Source: Verrucomicrobiales bacterium
GTDB taxonomy: Bacteria; Verrucomicrobiota; Verrucomicrobiia; Limisphaerales; J093
Direction of reading: 5' to 3'
NCBI GenBank assembly: GCA_015075445.1
Contig: JABTUJ010000004.1
Span: 186,001 to 250,000 of the forward strand
Length of the DNA stretch: 64,000 nucleotides
The position numbers and the translations under genes were made by a program. The notes beneath the pieces are model-generated. The model had not been told where the DNA came from and ran no database searches. It saw nothing but the letters and a program-made list of their open reading frames with translations. Below, in pieces: positions 52,930 through 61,742 of this stretch (position 1 is the first letter of the stretch; each line of letters begins with the position of its first letter).

Positions 52930-55605
52930 CTACGTCCGACCGAAACGGTCGGCCACGATGGCCTGGGCTTCGGCCAGGGAGAGGCGGGGCAGGGTGTGGT
53001 AGACCGAGACGTAGGTCTTGCCGCGGGCGGTGTGGGCGCTGAGGCCGAAGATGTTGCCCTCGAGATGTCGGAACACCTGGTAGGTGAGCGCGTAGATCAG
53101 ACCGTCTCCCGGCTGGGTGCTCTCGAGTCGCAGGCAGTACAGGCCGGGCCGCCATTCGCCGAGCGAGATGTTTCCGCTCGGGCGCGGCAGGTCGGTGGCA
53201 TCGGCTTCCCCGATGTAGCGCTGTTCGCGGATGGCGGCCTCCAGAGCGCGGGTCAGGTGGGAGCCGAGGGGTTGGCCGGTGGGGCCGACGTGGAAGAAAT
53301 CCAGGGCCAGGCCGTGGCGGGCGGCCGAGAAGAGGTGGGCCTGACGCAGCGCGACCTTTTCGTGCCAGAAGGCGCCGCTCAGAGTCGCTGCGAGGCCGCG
53401 GTAGTCGTGGGCCGCCACCGCCACGATCACGCATTCGCCATCGCGCAGGACGTCGGCCCGCGGTCCGGTGTTTCCGGCCGGATCGGCGAGGCGGAGCAGA
53501 TGGGAGCCGAAGCGGTTGGCATGCTGGCGGTAGACGCCGCCGAAGAACGCCTCGCCGAAATCTTTGAGGATGAGGAGCTGGTCGGGGGAATACCCCGCAG
53601 CTTCGAGCGCAGCGAACGGATCCAGGCCGGGCCGGAAGCGTCGCATCGCTTTGAGGTAGAGCTCGCGGATGTTGAACCAGCGGGCGGGTTCGCGGGCGGG
53701 GGATTCCCATTCGGCGTGGTCGGCGCGGGTGAACACGAAGAGCATGCGGAGGCTGGCCTCATCGTCGAACAGCCGCACGAAATCTCCGACGTGCTGGTCA
53801 TCGTTGAGACCGGCTTCGGCCCGGGCCTTGAACGCGCGGCGATGGGTGAGGAGGAAGTGCACCAGCCGCACCGTGGCGGGGGTGAAGTCGCACTCCTCCC
53901 GGTAGGGCTGGTAGTACTGGTCGAGCGGGATTTCGGACACGCCGGTGGCGTAGCGTTCGTGGAGCGGGCGGGTGGCATCGCCGCGCACCTCCTGGTCCTC
54001 CGGAGTGAAGGGCAGGCGTTTGGTCTTGAGGGCCAGGCGCACGGCCGCGAGGTGATCGGCATCGAGCCACGCGGCTTCGACCGCGACGAGGTCCTCGAGC
54101 GGGAGTTCGTTGAGGGGGGTGCGGCCGATGGCACGTCCAAGCCGGGCGCGGCCTTCGGTGACGTAACGCTCGAGGGCGCGGAGTTTCTCGCGCTCGAGGG
54201 CGCCCCGCAACGATCGGCGTTCCGCCATGACCCGGGCGTCCAGGGAGACCTCGAACTTGGCATAGCCGGGGAAGAGCCGGTCCTCGGCGCCTTCGAACTG
54301 GGCGAGGAAGGCGAACGTATCGGCGAGGCTGCCCCGGGGTTCGTAAAACAGCGCGGACAATTCCGGCACGCGGACGAGCCAGTCGCCGGCGTTGCGGAAG
54401 GTGCGCTGGGTTTCGGCGGGATCAACGGGCACCCCGTACTTCTGCGAGGCGAGTAGCAGGGCGAGGGCGGCCCGGCTGCGCTCGCGGGGCGTCGGGCTGC
54501 CGGGGGCGGTCGCGTGGTACAGGCCGCCGGGGCCGTAGATGATGGGATTGCCGGGGCCGACGGGGCGTCCCTGTTTGAGTTCCTGCTCGATGATGCCCTT
54601 GGCGAAGCGGGCCACGCGGCGTCGTGCCGCCAGGAGGCGGGCCCGCACGTCGTTGGCATATTCGAACCGGGCCCGCTCGTCGGCCTCGGGACCGAGGAGG
54701 TCGCCGAAGGCGGTGAAGTCATCGAAGCCCAGGACGTCCTCGGCATGGTTGCCGCCGCCCAGCGGGCGATGCCGTCCCCGCTGGCGCAGGTGGATGAAGG
54801 CACGAATGCGCAACAGGAAGTTGTAAGCCGCGAGGTCCTGCGGGTCTTCGAGGGCGGCGTAGACCTCGTGGCTGTGGCGAAAGCGTTGGCCGGCGAGGGT
54901 CCAGATTCCGGCCAGGAAGACGCGCAGCCCGTCGTTCTTAATATCGAACCGGTCGAGCCGCTCGCACTCGCGCGATGCCTTTTCCCACTGGTCCCGCCAG
55001 AAGCCGCGAACATGGAGGAAGTGGAGGAACGGATCGAACGTGGTGCGGATGCGTTCGCGGAAGACGGCGGTCAGGTCGTGCGGGTCGTAGACCGGGCGCA
55101 CATCGAGGAAGGCGTTGAGCTGCTTGCCTTCGAGGGTGGGCACATCATCGAGCTGGAAGGGGAGGGCCTGGCAGACGAAGCCGCAGCGTTCGACGAAGGT
55201 CTGGGCGTGCATCACCTGGCCCTGCAACGCCAGCAGGAAGGCGTTTCCCTCGAGCGCCTCCTCGAAGAGGAAGGCGAAGTCGTTGTCCGAGCAGGGGGCC
55301 ATCTCGGCCCGGCCGGTGCCGCCGAGGGCCACGACGGCGAAGGGGCGGTCATAGCCGAAGGCGAGGTGTTGTTCCGCTGCCCAGTCGGCCACCAACTCCG
55401 TGTAGATGGCGGTGCGCGCGATGGCCAGGAGGCGGCCGTTGTCGAGGGCCGGCCCGCGGATCAGCGCATCGTTTTCGGCCGTCAGTCGTTCGAAGGCGGC
55501 CCGCGGCCCGATGGCGCGGAGGACGTCACGGACCGCCTGCCGGGCGTGGGCTTCGGCGGCACCCAGGCCAGGGGGGGCGGTGGGACCGGGCGAGGGGTCC
55601 GTCAC
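52930..55605 (-). CDS. Divergent GlnD-like protein (PII uridylyltransferase family), HD motif not seen
   Basis: The 891-residue frame starts at a GTG overlapping the GH172-type stop (GTGA); a GTG at 55620 is an alternative. Residues about 95-110 hold the nucleotidyltransferase signature GGTGRAEMAPCSDNDF, matching the GG...SDxD pattern of GlnD. A GlnD-UTase-like helical region follows (DRFDIKNDGLRVFLAGIW; about 215-370). Where the HD domain should begin, near residue 440, the text is LFPGYAKFEVSLDARVMAER, without the usual H...HD residues. The end carries two ACT-like domains (about 720-790 and 820-885). E. coli GlnD has 890 residues. It may uridylylate the GlnB 8 kb away but not remove UMP; this is inference. 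Confidence 0.75.
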   Translation of the reverse strand: MTDPSPGPTAPPGLGAAEAHARQAVRDVLRAIGPRAAFERLTAENDALIRGPALDNGRLLAIARTAIYTELVADWAAEQHLAFGYDRPFAVVALGGTGRAEMAPCSDNDFAFLFEEALEGNAFLLALQGQVMHAQTFVERCGFVCQALPFQLDDVPTLEGKQLNAFLDVRPVYDPHDLTAVFRERIRTTFDPFLHFLHVRGFWRDQWEKASRECERLDRFDIKNDGLRVFLAGIWTLAGQRFRHSHEVYAALEDPQDLAAYNFLLRIRAFIHLRQRGRHRPLGGGNHAEDVLGFDDFTAFGDLLGPEADERARFEYANDVRARLLAARRRVARFAKGIIEQELKQGRPVGPGNPIIYGPGGLYHATAPGSPTPRERSRAALALLLASQKYGVPVDPAETQRTFRNAGDWLVRVPELSALFYEPRGSLADTFAFLAQFEGAEDRLFPGYAKFEVSLDARVMAERRSLRGALEREKLRALERYVTEGRARLGRAIGRTPLNELPLEDLVAVEAAWLDADHLAAVRLALKTKRLPFTPEDQEVRGDATRPLHERYATGVSEIPLDQYYQPYREECDFTPATVRLVHFLLTHRRAFKARAEAGLNDDQHVGDFVRLFDDEASLRMLFVFTRADHAEWESPAREPARWFNIRELYLKAMRRFRPGLDPFAALEAAGYSPDQLLILKDFGEAFFGGVYRQHANRFGSHLLRLADPAGNTGPRADVLRDGECVIVAVAAHDYRGLAATLSGAFWHEKVALRQAHLFSAARHGLALDFFHVGPTGQPLGSHLTRALEAAIREQRYIGEADATDLPRPSGNISLGEWRPGLYCLRLESTQPGDGLIYALTYQVFRHLEGNIFGLSAHTARGKTYVSVYHTLPRLSLAEAQAIVADRFGRT

Positions 55606-57623
55606 GGGACCGGTTCCCACCGGGCGTAATCGAGGCCGAACATGTAGCTCTTCACGGCCTGGTCGTTGGCGCCGACGAGGGTCACGGTGAGTTTGTGCTC
55701 GCCGGCGGTGAGTTCATGGATGCCCCAGGGGCGTTCGCCGGTGGGGATGACGCCGTGGTGGTAGAGGTCGACGACGCCCAGTTCGCGGCCGTCGAGGGCC
55801 AGGCGCACGATCCCGTAGTCGACGGCCCGGGTGAGGGCGAGCAGCAGCCGGTAACGGCCCGGTTCGGCCACGGGCAGGGCGAGTTCGAGCTGGTCGCCGG
55901 GCTTGGCCTGGATCCACCAGAGGTGGGCGTCGCCGCTCCAGCGGCCCTCGAACTGGCTGAGGTCCTGCTCGTGCGGGTGGCCGCCGGTGTGGGCGAGGAT
56001 CTTGAGGCGCTCGCCTTCGAGGGCGCCTTGGACCTTGTAGGTTTGCAGCTCGGCGTCATTCCAGTAGCCGGTGCGTTCGGCGAGGGGCTGGGGTGCGTAG
56101 GGGTCCATGCCGCCCGGGGCGAGGTACCAGTAGACCGTGCTGGCGTAGAGCGTGGGGCGGCTGTTGGGATAGTACTTCTCGATGGCGGCCTCGAAGGACT
56201 TCTGGAAGGGGATGGCATCGGCGATATGCCAGCGGTTCACGGCGATGTGCCCCTTGTTGTTCATCGAGATCGTCTGGTTGTGGTAGGCGTTCTCGAACAG
56301 CGTCGGGTTGCACCAGGCGTAGCCGAAGTAGTCTTCCGAGCCGGTGCCGATGGTCGAGGGGAACTTCTCGCCGTCCACCCAGAACTTCTCGTCGCCCTCG
56401 CCCCACCAGCCGCCGCGGGGGTTCCAGACATGGAGGAGGACGCCGAGGAATCGGCCCCGGCCCTCGGTCTTGAGGAGGGTCCAGTCAATGGCGCGGCGTT
56501 CCGGCGCTTCGGGCAGGAGGGCGTCCCGATGCCACTTGGCATGGAAGCGGCCGTAGCGCGAGGGGGCGTCGGCCAACGGGACGGTGACGAGCTCGAGCTG
56601 GATCGTGCGGCTTTGCGGGCCGTCGTTGACGAGCGTGAGTTCGGCGCCGTGGGCGAAGGGCATGAACCAGTGGGAATACCACCAGCCGTCCGGGGTCAAA
56701 CCACTGGGCCACGAGCGGTAGGCATTGGCGCCGGCGGCGGTCCCGAAGAAGTCGGCGAAGGGGGCCCAGACGCTGGGCTCTTCCTCACCGTCGAAGCGGA
56801 CCTGGAGGGTCCACTCCCGCACGGCGACGCGGTCTTCGGGAAGGAAGGGCGGATCCACCCGGGCGCGGAGCGTCTTGATCGCACGGGGGCCGGCCACACT
56901 GAACACGCAGGTGCCGCCGCCGTTGGCCGAGAGGGTGTGGCGCTTGACTTCTTCGCCGGGTGAAGGCGGCAGGACGGGACCCGGTTCAGCCAGCCGCGCG
57001 TTGGCGGCGTCGAGCGCGGCGTTTTCCTCCGCCGACAGTTGGCGGCGGAAGGTGGGGACCTGGGTGCCGGGAGGGAAGGTGCTGTAGACGAACTGGTAGT
57101 AGGCGCCCCAGTCTTTCTCGGCGACGATCTTGCAGGATTTCTGGTAGGGGATGGGGGTGTAGTTGTTCCAGCCCAAGGCCACGGTGTGAACCAGCGCACT
57201 GCGGGTGAAGGGCTCGTGTTTCCCGTCGAAGTAACCGAGGAACGGCAGGTCCACCGCCGGTTCGCTGGCGCCGTCCAGGTAGATACGGACGCGGCCCTGT
57301 TTGGGAGCGGCGGACCAGATGCGCCAGAGGCAGCCGGGGCCTTCCATCTCGGCGAAGACGAACTGGTCACCCTCCTTGCGGATGTAGCCGTCGCCGTCGC
57401 CGTTGGCATCCCAGCCGAGGTACTTGCCCGAGGCCGCGTCGTAACGGCTGGCGCGGTCGTAGCTGGACCACTGGGCGCAGGCTTCGCCGGGGAGGGGCAG
57501 GTGGGCCAGGGATTCGAGGTCGGTCAGGCGCTTGACCAGGTCCACGTAGGAGAGGGTGTCGGCGAGGGCGACCGCCAGTCCTCCGGCGAGGGCGAGCGGG
57601 AAGAGGCACGTGTAACGTTTCAT
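55602..57623 (-). CDS. Secreted DUF2961/GH172-family glycosidase-like protein
   Basis: The 673-residue protein has a signal peptide (MKRYTCLFPLALAGGLAVALA). The domain is DUF2961, now GH172, with FAEMEGPGCLWRIWSA, the strongly conserved TIGTGSEDYFGYAW and WYLAPGG motifs. Known members act on alpha-D-fructofuranosides or D-arabinofuranosides. Residues about 570-673 form a beta-rich ancillary domain that ends FGLDYARWEPVP. It would act outside the cytoplasm. Its stop overlaps the start of the GlnD-like gene, an unexpected operon partner. The 5' end is divergent from the gene at 57802 with a 178-bp gap. Confidence 0.9.
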   Translation of the reverse strand: MKRYTCLFPLALAGGLAVALADTLSYVDLVKRLTDLESLAHLPLPGEACAQWSSYDRASRYDAASGKYLGWDANGDGDGYIRKEGDQFVFAEMEGPGCLWRIWSAAPKQGRVRIYLDGASEPAVDLPFLGYFDGKHEPFTRSALVHTVALGWNNYTPIPYQKSCKIVAEKDWGAYYQFVYSTFPPGTQVPTFRRQLSAEENAALDAANARLAEPGPVLPPSPGEEVKRHTLSANGGGTCVFSVAGPRAIKTLRARVDPPFLPEDRVAVREWTLQVRFDGEEEPSVWAPFADFFGTAAGANAYRSWPSGLTPDGWWYSHWFMPFAHGAELTLVNDGPQSRTIQLELVTVPLADAPSRYGRFHAKWHRDALLPEAPERRAIDWTLLKTEGRGRFLGVLLHVWNPRGGWWGEGDEKFWVDGEKFPSTIGTGSEDYFGYAWCNPTLFENAYHNQTISMNNKGHIAVNRWHIADAIPFQKSFEAAIEKYYPNSRPTLYASTVYWYLAPGGMDPYAPQPLAERTGYWNDAELQTYKVQGALEGERLKILAHTGGHPHEQDLSQFEGRWSGDAHLWWIQAKPGDQLELALPVAEPGRYRLLLALTRAVDYGIVRLALDGRELGVVDLYHHGVIPTGERPWGIHELTAGEHKLTVTLVGANDQAVKSYMFGLDYARWEPVP

Positions 57624-57801
57624 AGGCGATCGAGACTGAGTGTTCCGGCCGGCATCCAAGCGCAACGGGGGAGAAGTTTCAAACTCTTGGTGGCGGCTTG
57701 GCGAGCCGCTTTTTTCGCTTGCCGTCGGGCAGGGCGGGGCTACGTTGCCCACCGTTACCCAAGCTACGTACAACCATCAACCAATCCTGTCCTGCAACAC
57801 T

Positions 57802-59910
57802 ATGAAAAGCCACTGCATGCTCCGTTTCCCGCGCCGGTGGGCGGCGCGGACCCTCGGGTCGCTGGCCTTGGCGGCTGGTCTGGGGGTGGGAAGCCCCAGC
57901 GGTTGGTCCGCGGAAGTTCTGCTTGAGGAAGGCTTCAACACCGACGGCGAGGCCGCCAATCCGAAACGCTACACCACGACCGGTCGGGAGGTGTACGAGG
58001 TGGCCCGCCAGGTGGCCGAGTTGGGCCTGACCACCCAGAACGGTCCCATTTATTGGGCGCACAACTTCGAGGTTTCGTACGCCGGCGTGCCGGCTCCCAC
58101 GGCGGCGCGGCGGGCGCTCATGGCGTGGTACCACACCATCCCGACCGAGGCCGTGACCGCGAACGCGTTGACGCTGTTCGAGTCCACGATCAAGTGGCTG
58201 GTCAACAACAAAGCCGGCGCGACGATCTGTTTCTCGCCCGCCCCGGCTGGCACCGGGGACCAGGTCCTGTACGACCACCTGATCCTGAAGGGCTACAACG
58301 TGATCGACGACACAGACAGCGCCTCGGATCCGCCGGTGGCCGACGCCTATGTGAAATCGTCTTCGAGCGAATTCGGCAACCCGAGTCGCTTTGCCACCAC
58401 CGCCAAGCCCGTGCTCACCTATCGGGGTCCGGACCACGACGATCTGCTCGTCAGCAGCATTGGGTCAACGGTCACCGTTCAAGTGGGTCCGGCGACGATC
58501 CGCACCCCGGCCCATCCGGCGGCGGGTGGGTTGACCGGCACGTTTGATCTGCTCGCGGCCGGCACTTCCACGACCTTGGATCTGCTGGGGGCGGCGCTGC
58601 CGGAACAGGCGACGACGATTGCGGAGTTCACGCAGATCATCCCGGCGACGGTGGCGAACCTCGCGGATGTCGATGCCCTGGTGGCCGGCACCAAACCCAG
58701 CGCCCAGTCTACCGGGACCGCCACGTCGGCGGACTTCGCGTTGAGTTCGGCGGGCGACTGGTTTGACGACCATCCGTTCCCGGGAGATCCCACCGGAGCA
58801 TTCGGCTTCGTCGGCAAGGGCAAGCTCACGGTGAGCCAGGCCGGGACCTACAGCTTTGCGATGGGCGTGGATGACGGCGGGCGCCTGCGGATCGATCGGG
58901 ATCGCAACGGCTTCACCGATGCCGACAATGTGATCGTCGAGAATGCCGCCGGAGCGCACCGGGCGGTGTACGGGGACGCCGCGTTCCCGAGCGCGGGGAC
59001 GTACGACTTCGAGTGGACGGTGTTCAACAGCGGGGGGAGTTCGAGTGCGGAGCTTTCCGTGAGCGTCCTCCCCGGGGGCAACGTCCGGACGCCGGTGCTG
59101 TCGGGGGACTGGGACCATCTCGGCACGACCTTTGCCACGTCGCCCGTGACGCTGCAGGGGGCCATCAGCGTGACGGTCTATGTCCCCACGGGCGCGCCAG
59201 AACAGGTCGTCACGCCGTTCCTGGTGGTGTTGAACGGGCCGAATGACACGCCGCCCGGAAGCGTGTTTGGCGGCGGGCCGTTCAACGGGTTTGAGGGGAC
59301 GGGGTTTTTCGGGGCGTCGGGCATCAACAAGTGGCCGTATCCGGACGGTCAGGATTACCGCAGCCTGACGCTCCGGCCGGTGAACGTGACGGGCAAAGAG
59401 AATCTGAAGCTAACCGTCGCCCTCGCGGCCACGTTTCTGGATTTTGAGACCTCGGACTTCCTGAAGATCCTGGCCTACCCGAACGGCGCGGCGAGCCAGC
59501 CGGTGTTGGTGGCGCACTACGCGGCGCCGAACGACGCCAGCAAGTACTTCGTGGACATCCTGCACGGCAACCAGCACCAACTCGGTCTCCGGTTCCAGGA
59601 TGTCACCTACGACCTGCCGGCGGGTGCGACCGAGCTCATCCTCGAGTTCCAGGCCGCGACGACGTGGTGGAATGAGATCGTGGCGTTCGACCACGTGCGT
59701 GTGACGGCCGGCGCGACGGAGCCGCCGGTCATCACGGCGATCACGCGGGACGGGCAGGAGGTCACCCTGACGTGGACTGGGACAGGGACGGTCACCGTCC
59801 AGGGGACCGAGGCGCTGGGCGCCGTCTGGGCGGATGTCACGACCACCAGCGAGAAGACGATCAAGCTGCCGCTCACGGGATTGCAGCGCTTCTTCCGGCT
59901 CAAGCAGTAG
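57802..59910 (+). CDS. Large secreted protein, PA14-like/beta-sandwich, unknown function
   Basis: The 702-residue protein has a signal peptide (MKSHCMLRFPRRWAART, hydrophobic core, ending GWSAE). Residues about 20-190 look like a glutamine-amidotransferase-like or flavodoxin-type fold, unassigned. Around 310-430 the sequence (GTYSFAMGVDDGGRLRIDRD) resembles PA14/DUF1-type anticlusters that display carbohydrate-binding, with a C-terminal beta-sandwich and tail (GLQRFFRLKQ) common on verrucomicrobial exported proteins. Function unknown. The ATG at 57802 was chosen because only it precedes the signal peptide. Confidence 0.75.
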   Translation: MKSHCMLRFPRRWAARTLGSLALAAGLGVGSPSGWSAEVLLEEGFNTDGEAANPKRYTTTGREVYEVARQVAELGLTTQNGPIYWAHNFEVSYAGVPAPTAARRALMAWYHTIPTEAVTANALTLFESTIKWLVNNKAGATICFSPAPAGTGDQVLYDHLILKGYNVIDDTDSASDPPVADAYVKSSSSEFGNPSRFATTAKPVLTYRGPDHDDLLVSSIGSTVTVQVGPATIRTPAHPAAGGLTGTFDLLAAGTSTTLDLLGAALPEQATTIAEFTQIIPATVANLADVDALVAGTKPSAQSTGTATSADFALSSAGDWFDDHPFPGDPTGAFGFVGKGKLTVSQAGTYSFAMGVDDGGRLRIDRDRNGFTDADNVIVENAAGAHRAVYGDAAFPSAGTYDFEWTVFNSGGSSSAELSVSVLPGGNVRTPVLSGDWDHLGTTFATSPVTLQGAISVTVYVPTGAPEQVVTPFLVVLNGPNDTPPGSVFGGGPFNGFEGTGFFGASGINKWPYPDGQDYRSLTLRPVNVTGKENLKLTVALAATFLDFETSDFLKILAYPNGAASQPVLVAHYAAPNDASKYFVDILHGNQHQLGLRFQDVTYDLPAGATELILEFQAATTWWNEIVAFDHVRVTAGATEPPVITAITRDGQEVTLTWTGTGTVTVQGTEALGAVWADVTTTSEKTIKLPLTGLQRFFRLKQ

Positions 59911-59953
59911 GTCCGGCCGCGGCGTGGGGCCGGAGGTTCGGCTGCGCGCTGAA

Positions 59954-60080
59954 GGCGCCGACGTGAGGAGGCGTTGTGGGCCAGGGGCGATGCGCACTTC
60001 GCCTCCTCACGTCGGCGCCTACAGGCACATCCGGGCGATGCGCACTTCGCCTCCTCACTTCGCCTCCTCACGTCGGCGCC
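59954..60080. repeat. Palindromic dispersed element, copy 2, with internal tandem duplication
   Basis: Left arm GGCGCCGACGTGAGGAGGCG (59954-59973) pairs perfectly with CGCCTCCTCACGTCGGCGCC at 60000-60019 and again at 60061-60080; a truncated copy of the right arm lies at 60048-60057. The stretch GCGATGCGCACTTCGCCTCC is also doubled. The arms match the element at 31754-31842. It lies between two convergent genes. Confidence 0.85.
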
Positions 60081-60194
60081 TACAGGCACATCCCGGGGAA
60101 GAACGACAACACGCGACGTGGGTGGGGGCACCCACGCCGCGTGCCGGCGTCAGCCCGGGGCGATGGCCCCTGCGTTCCTCAAACGGCCGAGGGC

Positions 60195-61589
60195 TTACAC
60201 GTCGTAGTAGAGGAAGAACTCATAGGGATGCGGGCGCAGCCGGATGCCGTCCGCTTCCTTGCGTTTGGTGCTGATCCACATCTCGAGGAAGTCGCGGGAG
60301 AACACGTCGCCCTTCAGGAGGAACTCGTGGTCGCGTTCGAGGTACTCGAGGGCTTCGGGCAGGCTGCCGGGCACCTGGGGGACTTTGGCCAGCTCGGCGG
60401 GAGCGAGCTCGTACAGGTTCTTGTCCATGGGCTCGCCTGGGTCCAGCTTGTTCAGGATCCCGTCCACGGCGGCCATCATGAGCGCGGTGTAGGCCAGGTA
60501 CGGATTCGCGCTCGGGTCGGGCGGGCGGTACTCGATGCGTTTGGCCTTTGGGCTTTCGGAGAAGGTGGGGATGCGGATGGCGGCGGACCGGTTGCGGGCG
60601 CTGTAGGCAAGGTTTACGGGCGCTTCATAACCCGGCACGAGCCGCTTGTAGCTGTTGGTGGTGGGGTTGCAGATGGCGCAGAGGGCCTTGGCGTGTTTGA
60701 GGATGCCGCCGATGGCGTAGAGCGCCATGGGGGAGAGCCCGGCGTACTCGTTGCCGGCGAACAGGGGTTTGCCCTTCTTCCAGAGGCTCAGGTGGGTGTG
60801 CATGCCCGAGCCGTTGTCACCGAACAGGGGTTTGGGCATGAAGGTGACGGTCTTGCCGTGTTTCCGGGCGACATTCTTGATGATGTACTTGTAGAGCATC
60901 ATCGTGTCGGCGGTCTTCACGAGGGTGTCGAAGCGGAAATCGATTTCCGCCTGGCCGGCGGTGGCGACTTCGTGGTGCTGCCGTTCGACCTTGATGCCGA
61001 GCTGTTCCATGAGGAGGACCATCTCGGTGCGGATGTCCTGCTGGGTGTCGGCGGGGGCGACCGGGAAATAGCCTTCCTTGTGGCGGATCTTGTAGCCGAG
61101 GTTAGGGGCTTCGTCCCGGCCCGTGTTCCAGACCGCCTCCTCGCTGTCGATGTGGTAGTAACAGCCGTTGCTCTTCAGGTCGAACTGGACGTTGTCGAAG
61201 ATGAAGAACTCGGCTTCGGGACCGAACACGGCGGCGTCGGCCACACCCGTCGAGGCGAGGTACTTTTCGCCCTTCTGAGCCATGCCACGCGGGTCGCGGC
61301 TGTAGGCTTCCTTGGTGCCGGTTTCGGCGATGGTGCAGGTGAGGGAGAGGGTGGGGGCGGCGCAGAAGGGATCGACGAAGGCGCTGGCGGGGTCGGGCAT
61401 GGCCAGCATGTCGGAGGCTTCGATGGATTTCCAGCCGCGGATCGAGGACCCGTCGAAGCCGAGGCCTTCGGTGAAGATCTCCTCGGTGAGTTCACCGATG
61501 GGGCAGGAGAAGTGCTGCCAGGTGCCGAAGGTGTCCACGAATTTGAAGTCCACCATCTTCGCCCCGGCTTTCTTTGCCAGGTCCATCAC
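60195..61589 (-). CDS. glnA: Glutamine synthetase type I
   Basis: The 464-residue frame is a GSI-type enzyme: [69 protein letters not shown], and [19 protein letters not shown], which carries the adenylylation-site tyrosine of GSI-beta. It makes glutamine from glutamate, ammonium and ATP. The frame begins at GTG-ATG (61589), yet upstream on the same strand ATGAGCACCCCAAGAAC reads as the expected MSTPKN leader in another frame; one missing C in the C-run near 61597 would explain it. Third gene behind glnB and amtB. A hairpin lies between amtB and this gene. Confidence 0.93.
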   Translation of the reverse strand: MMDLAKKAGAKMVDFKFVDTFGTWQHFSCPIGELTEEIFTEGLGFDGSSIRGWKSIEASDMLAMPDPASAFVDPFCAAPTLSLTCTIAETGTKEAYSRDPRGMAQKGEKYLASTGVADAAVFGPEAEFFIFDNVQFDLKSNGCYYHIDSEEAVWNTGRDEAPNLGYKIRHKEGYFPVAPADTQQDIRTEMVLLMEQLGIKVERQHHEVATAGQAEIDFRFDTLVKTADTMMLYKYIIKNVARKHGKTVTFMPKPLFGDNGSGMHTHLSLWKKGKPLFAGNEYAGLSPMALYAIGGILKHAKALCAICNPTTNSYKRLVPGYEAPVNLAYSARNRSAAIRIPTFSESPKAKRIEYRPPDPSANPYLAYTALMMAAVDGILNKLDPGEPMDKNLYELAPAELAKVPQVPGSLPEALEYLERDHEFLLKGDVFSRDFLEMWISTKRKEADGIRLRPHPYEFFLYYDV

Positions 61590-61669
61590 GTTCTTGGGGT
61601 GCTCATGTATTTCTGTTGTGACTTGTGAGTTGTTTCGCTAGTGATTCGTCCGGTTGGACTTGAGAAGGT

Positions 61670-61691
61670 CCGGTCCGCCGTGCCGGACCGG
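61670..61691 (-). terminator. Hairpin between amtB and glnA
   Basis: CCGGTCCG (61670-61677) and CGGACCGG (61684-61691) form a perfect 8-bp stem with a 6-base loop in the amtB-glnA gap. No clear U-run follows on the minus strand, so it may be an attenuator or RNA-stability hairpin rather than a full terminator. Confidence 0.4.
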
Positions 61692-61742
61692 GGGCTGGCC
61701 TTTCCCAACCGCCCCCGGCTCCGGCTGTTCCGTCCCTCCGGC

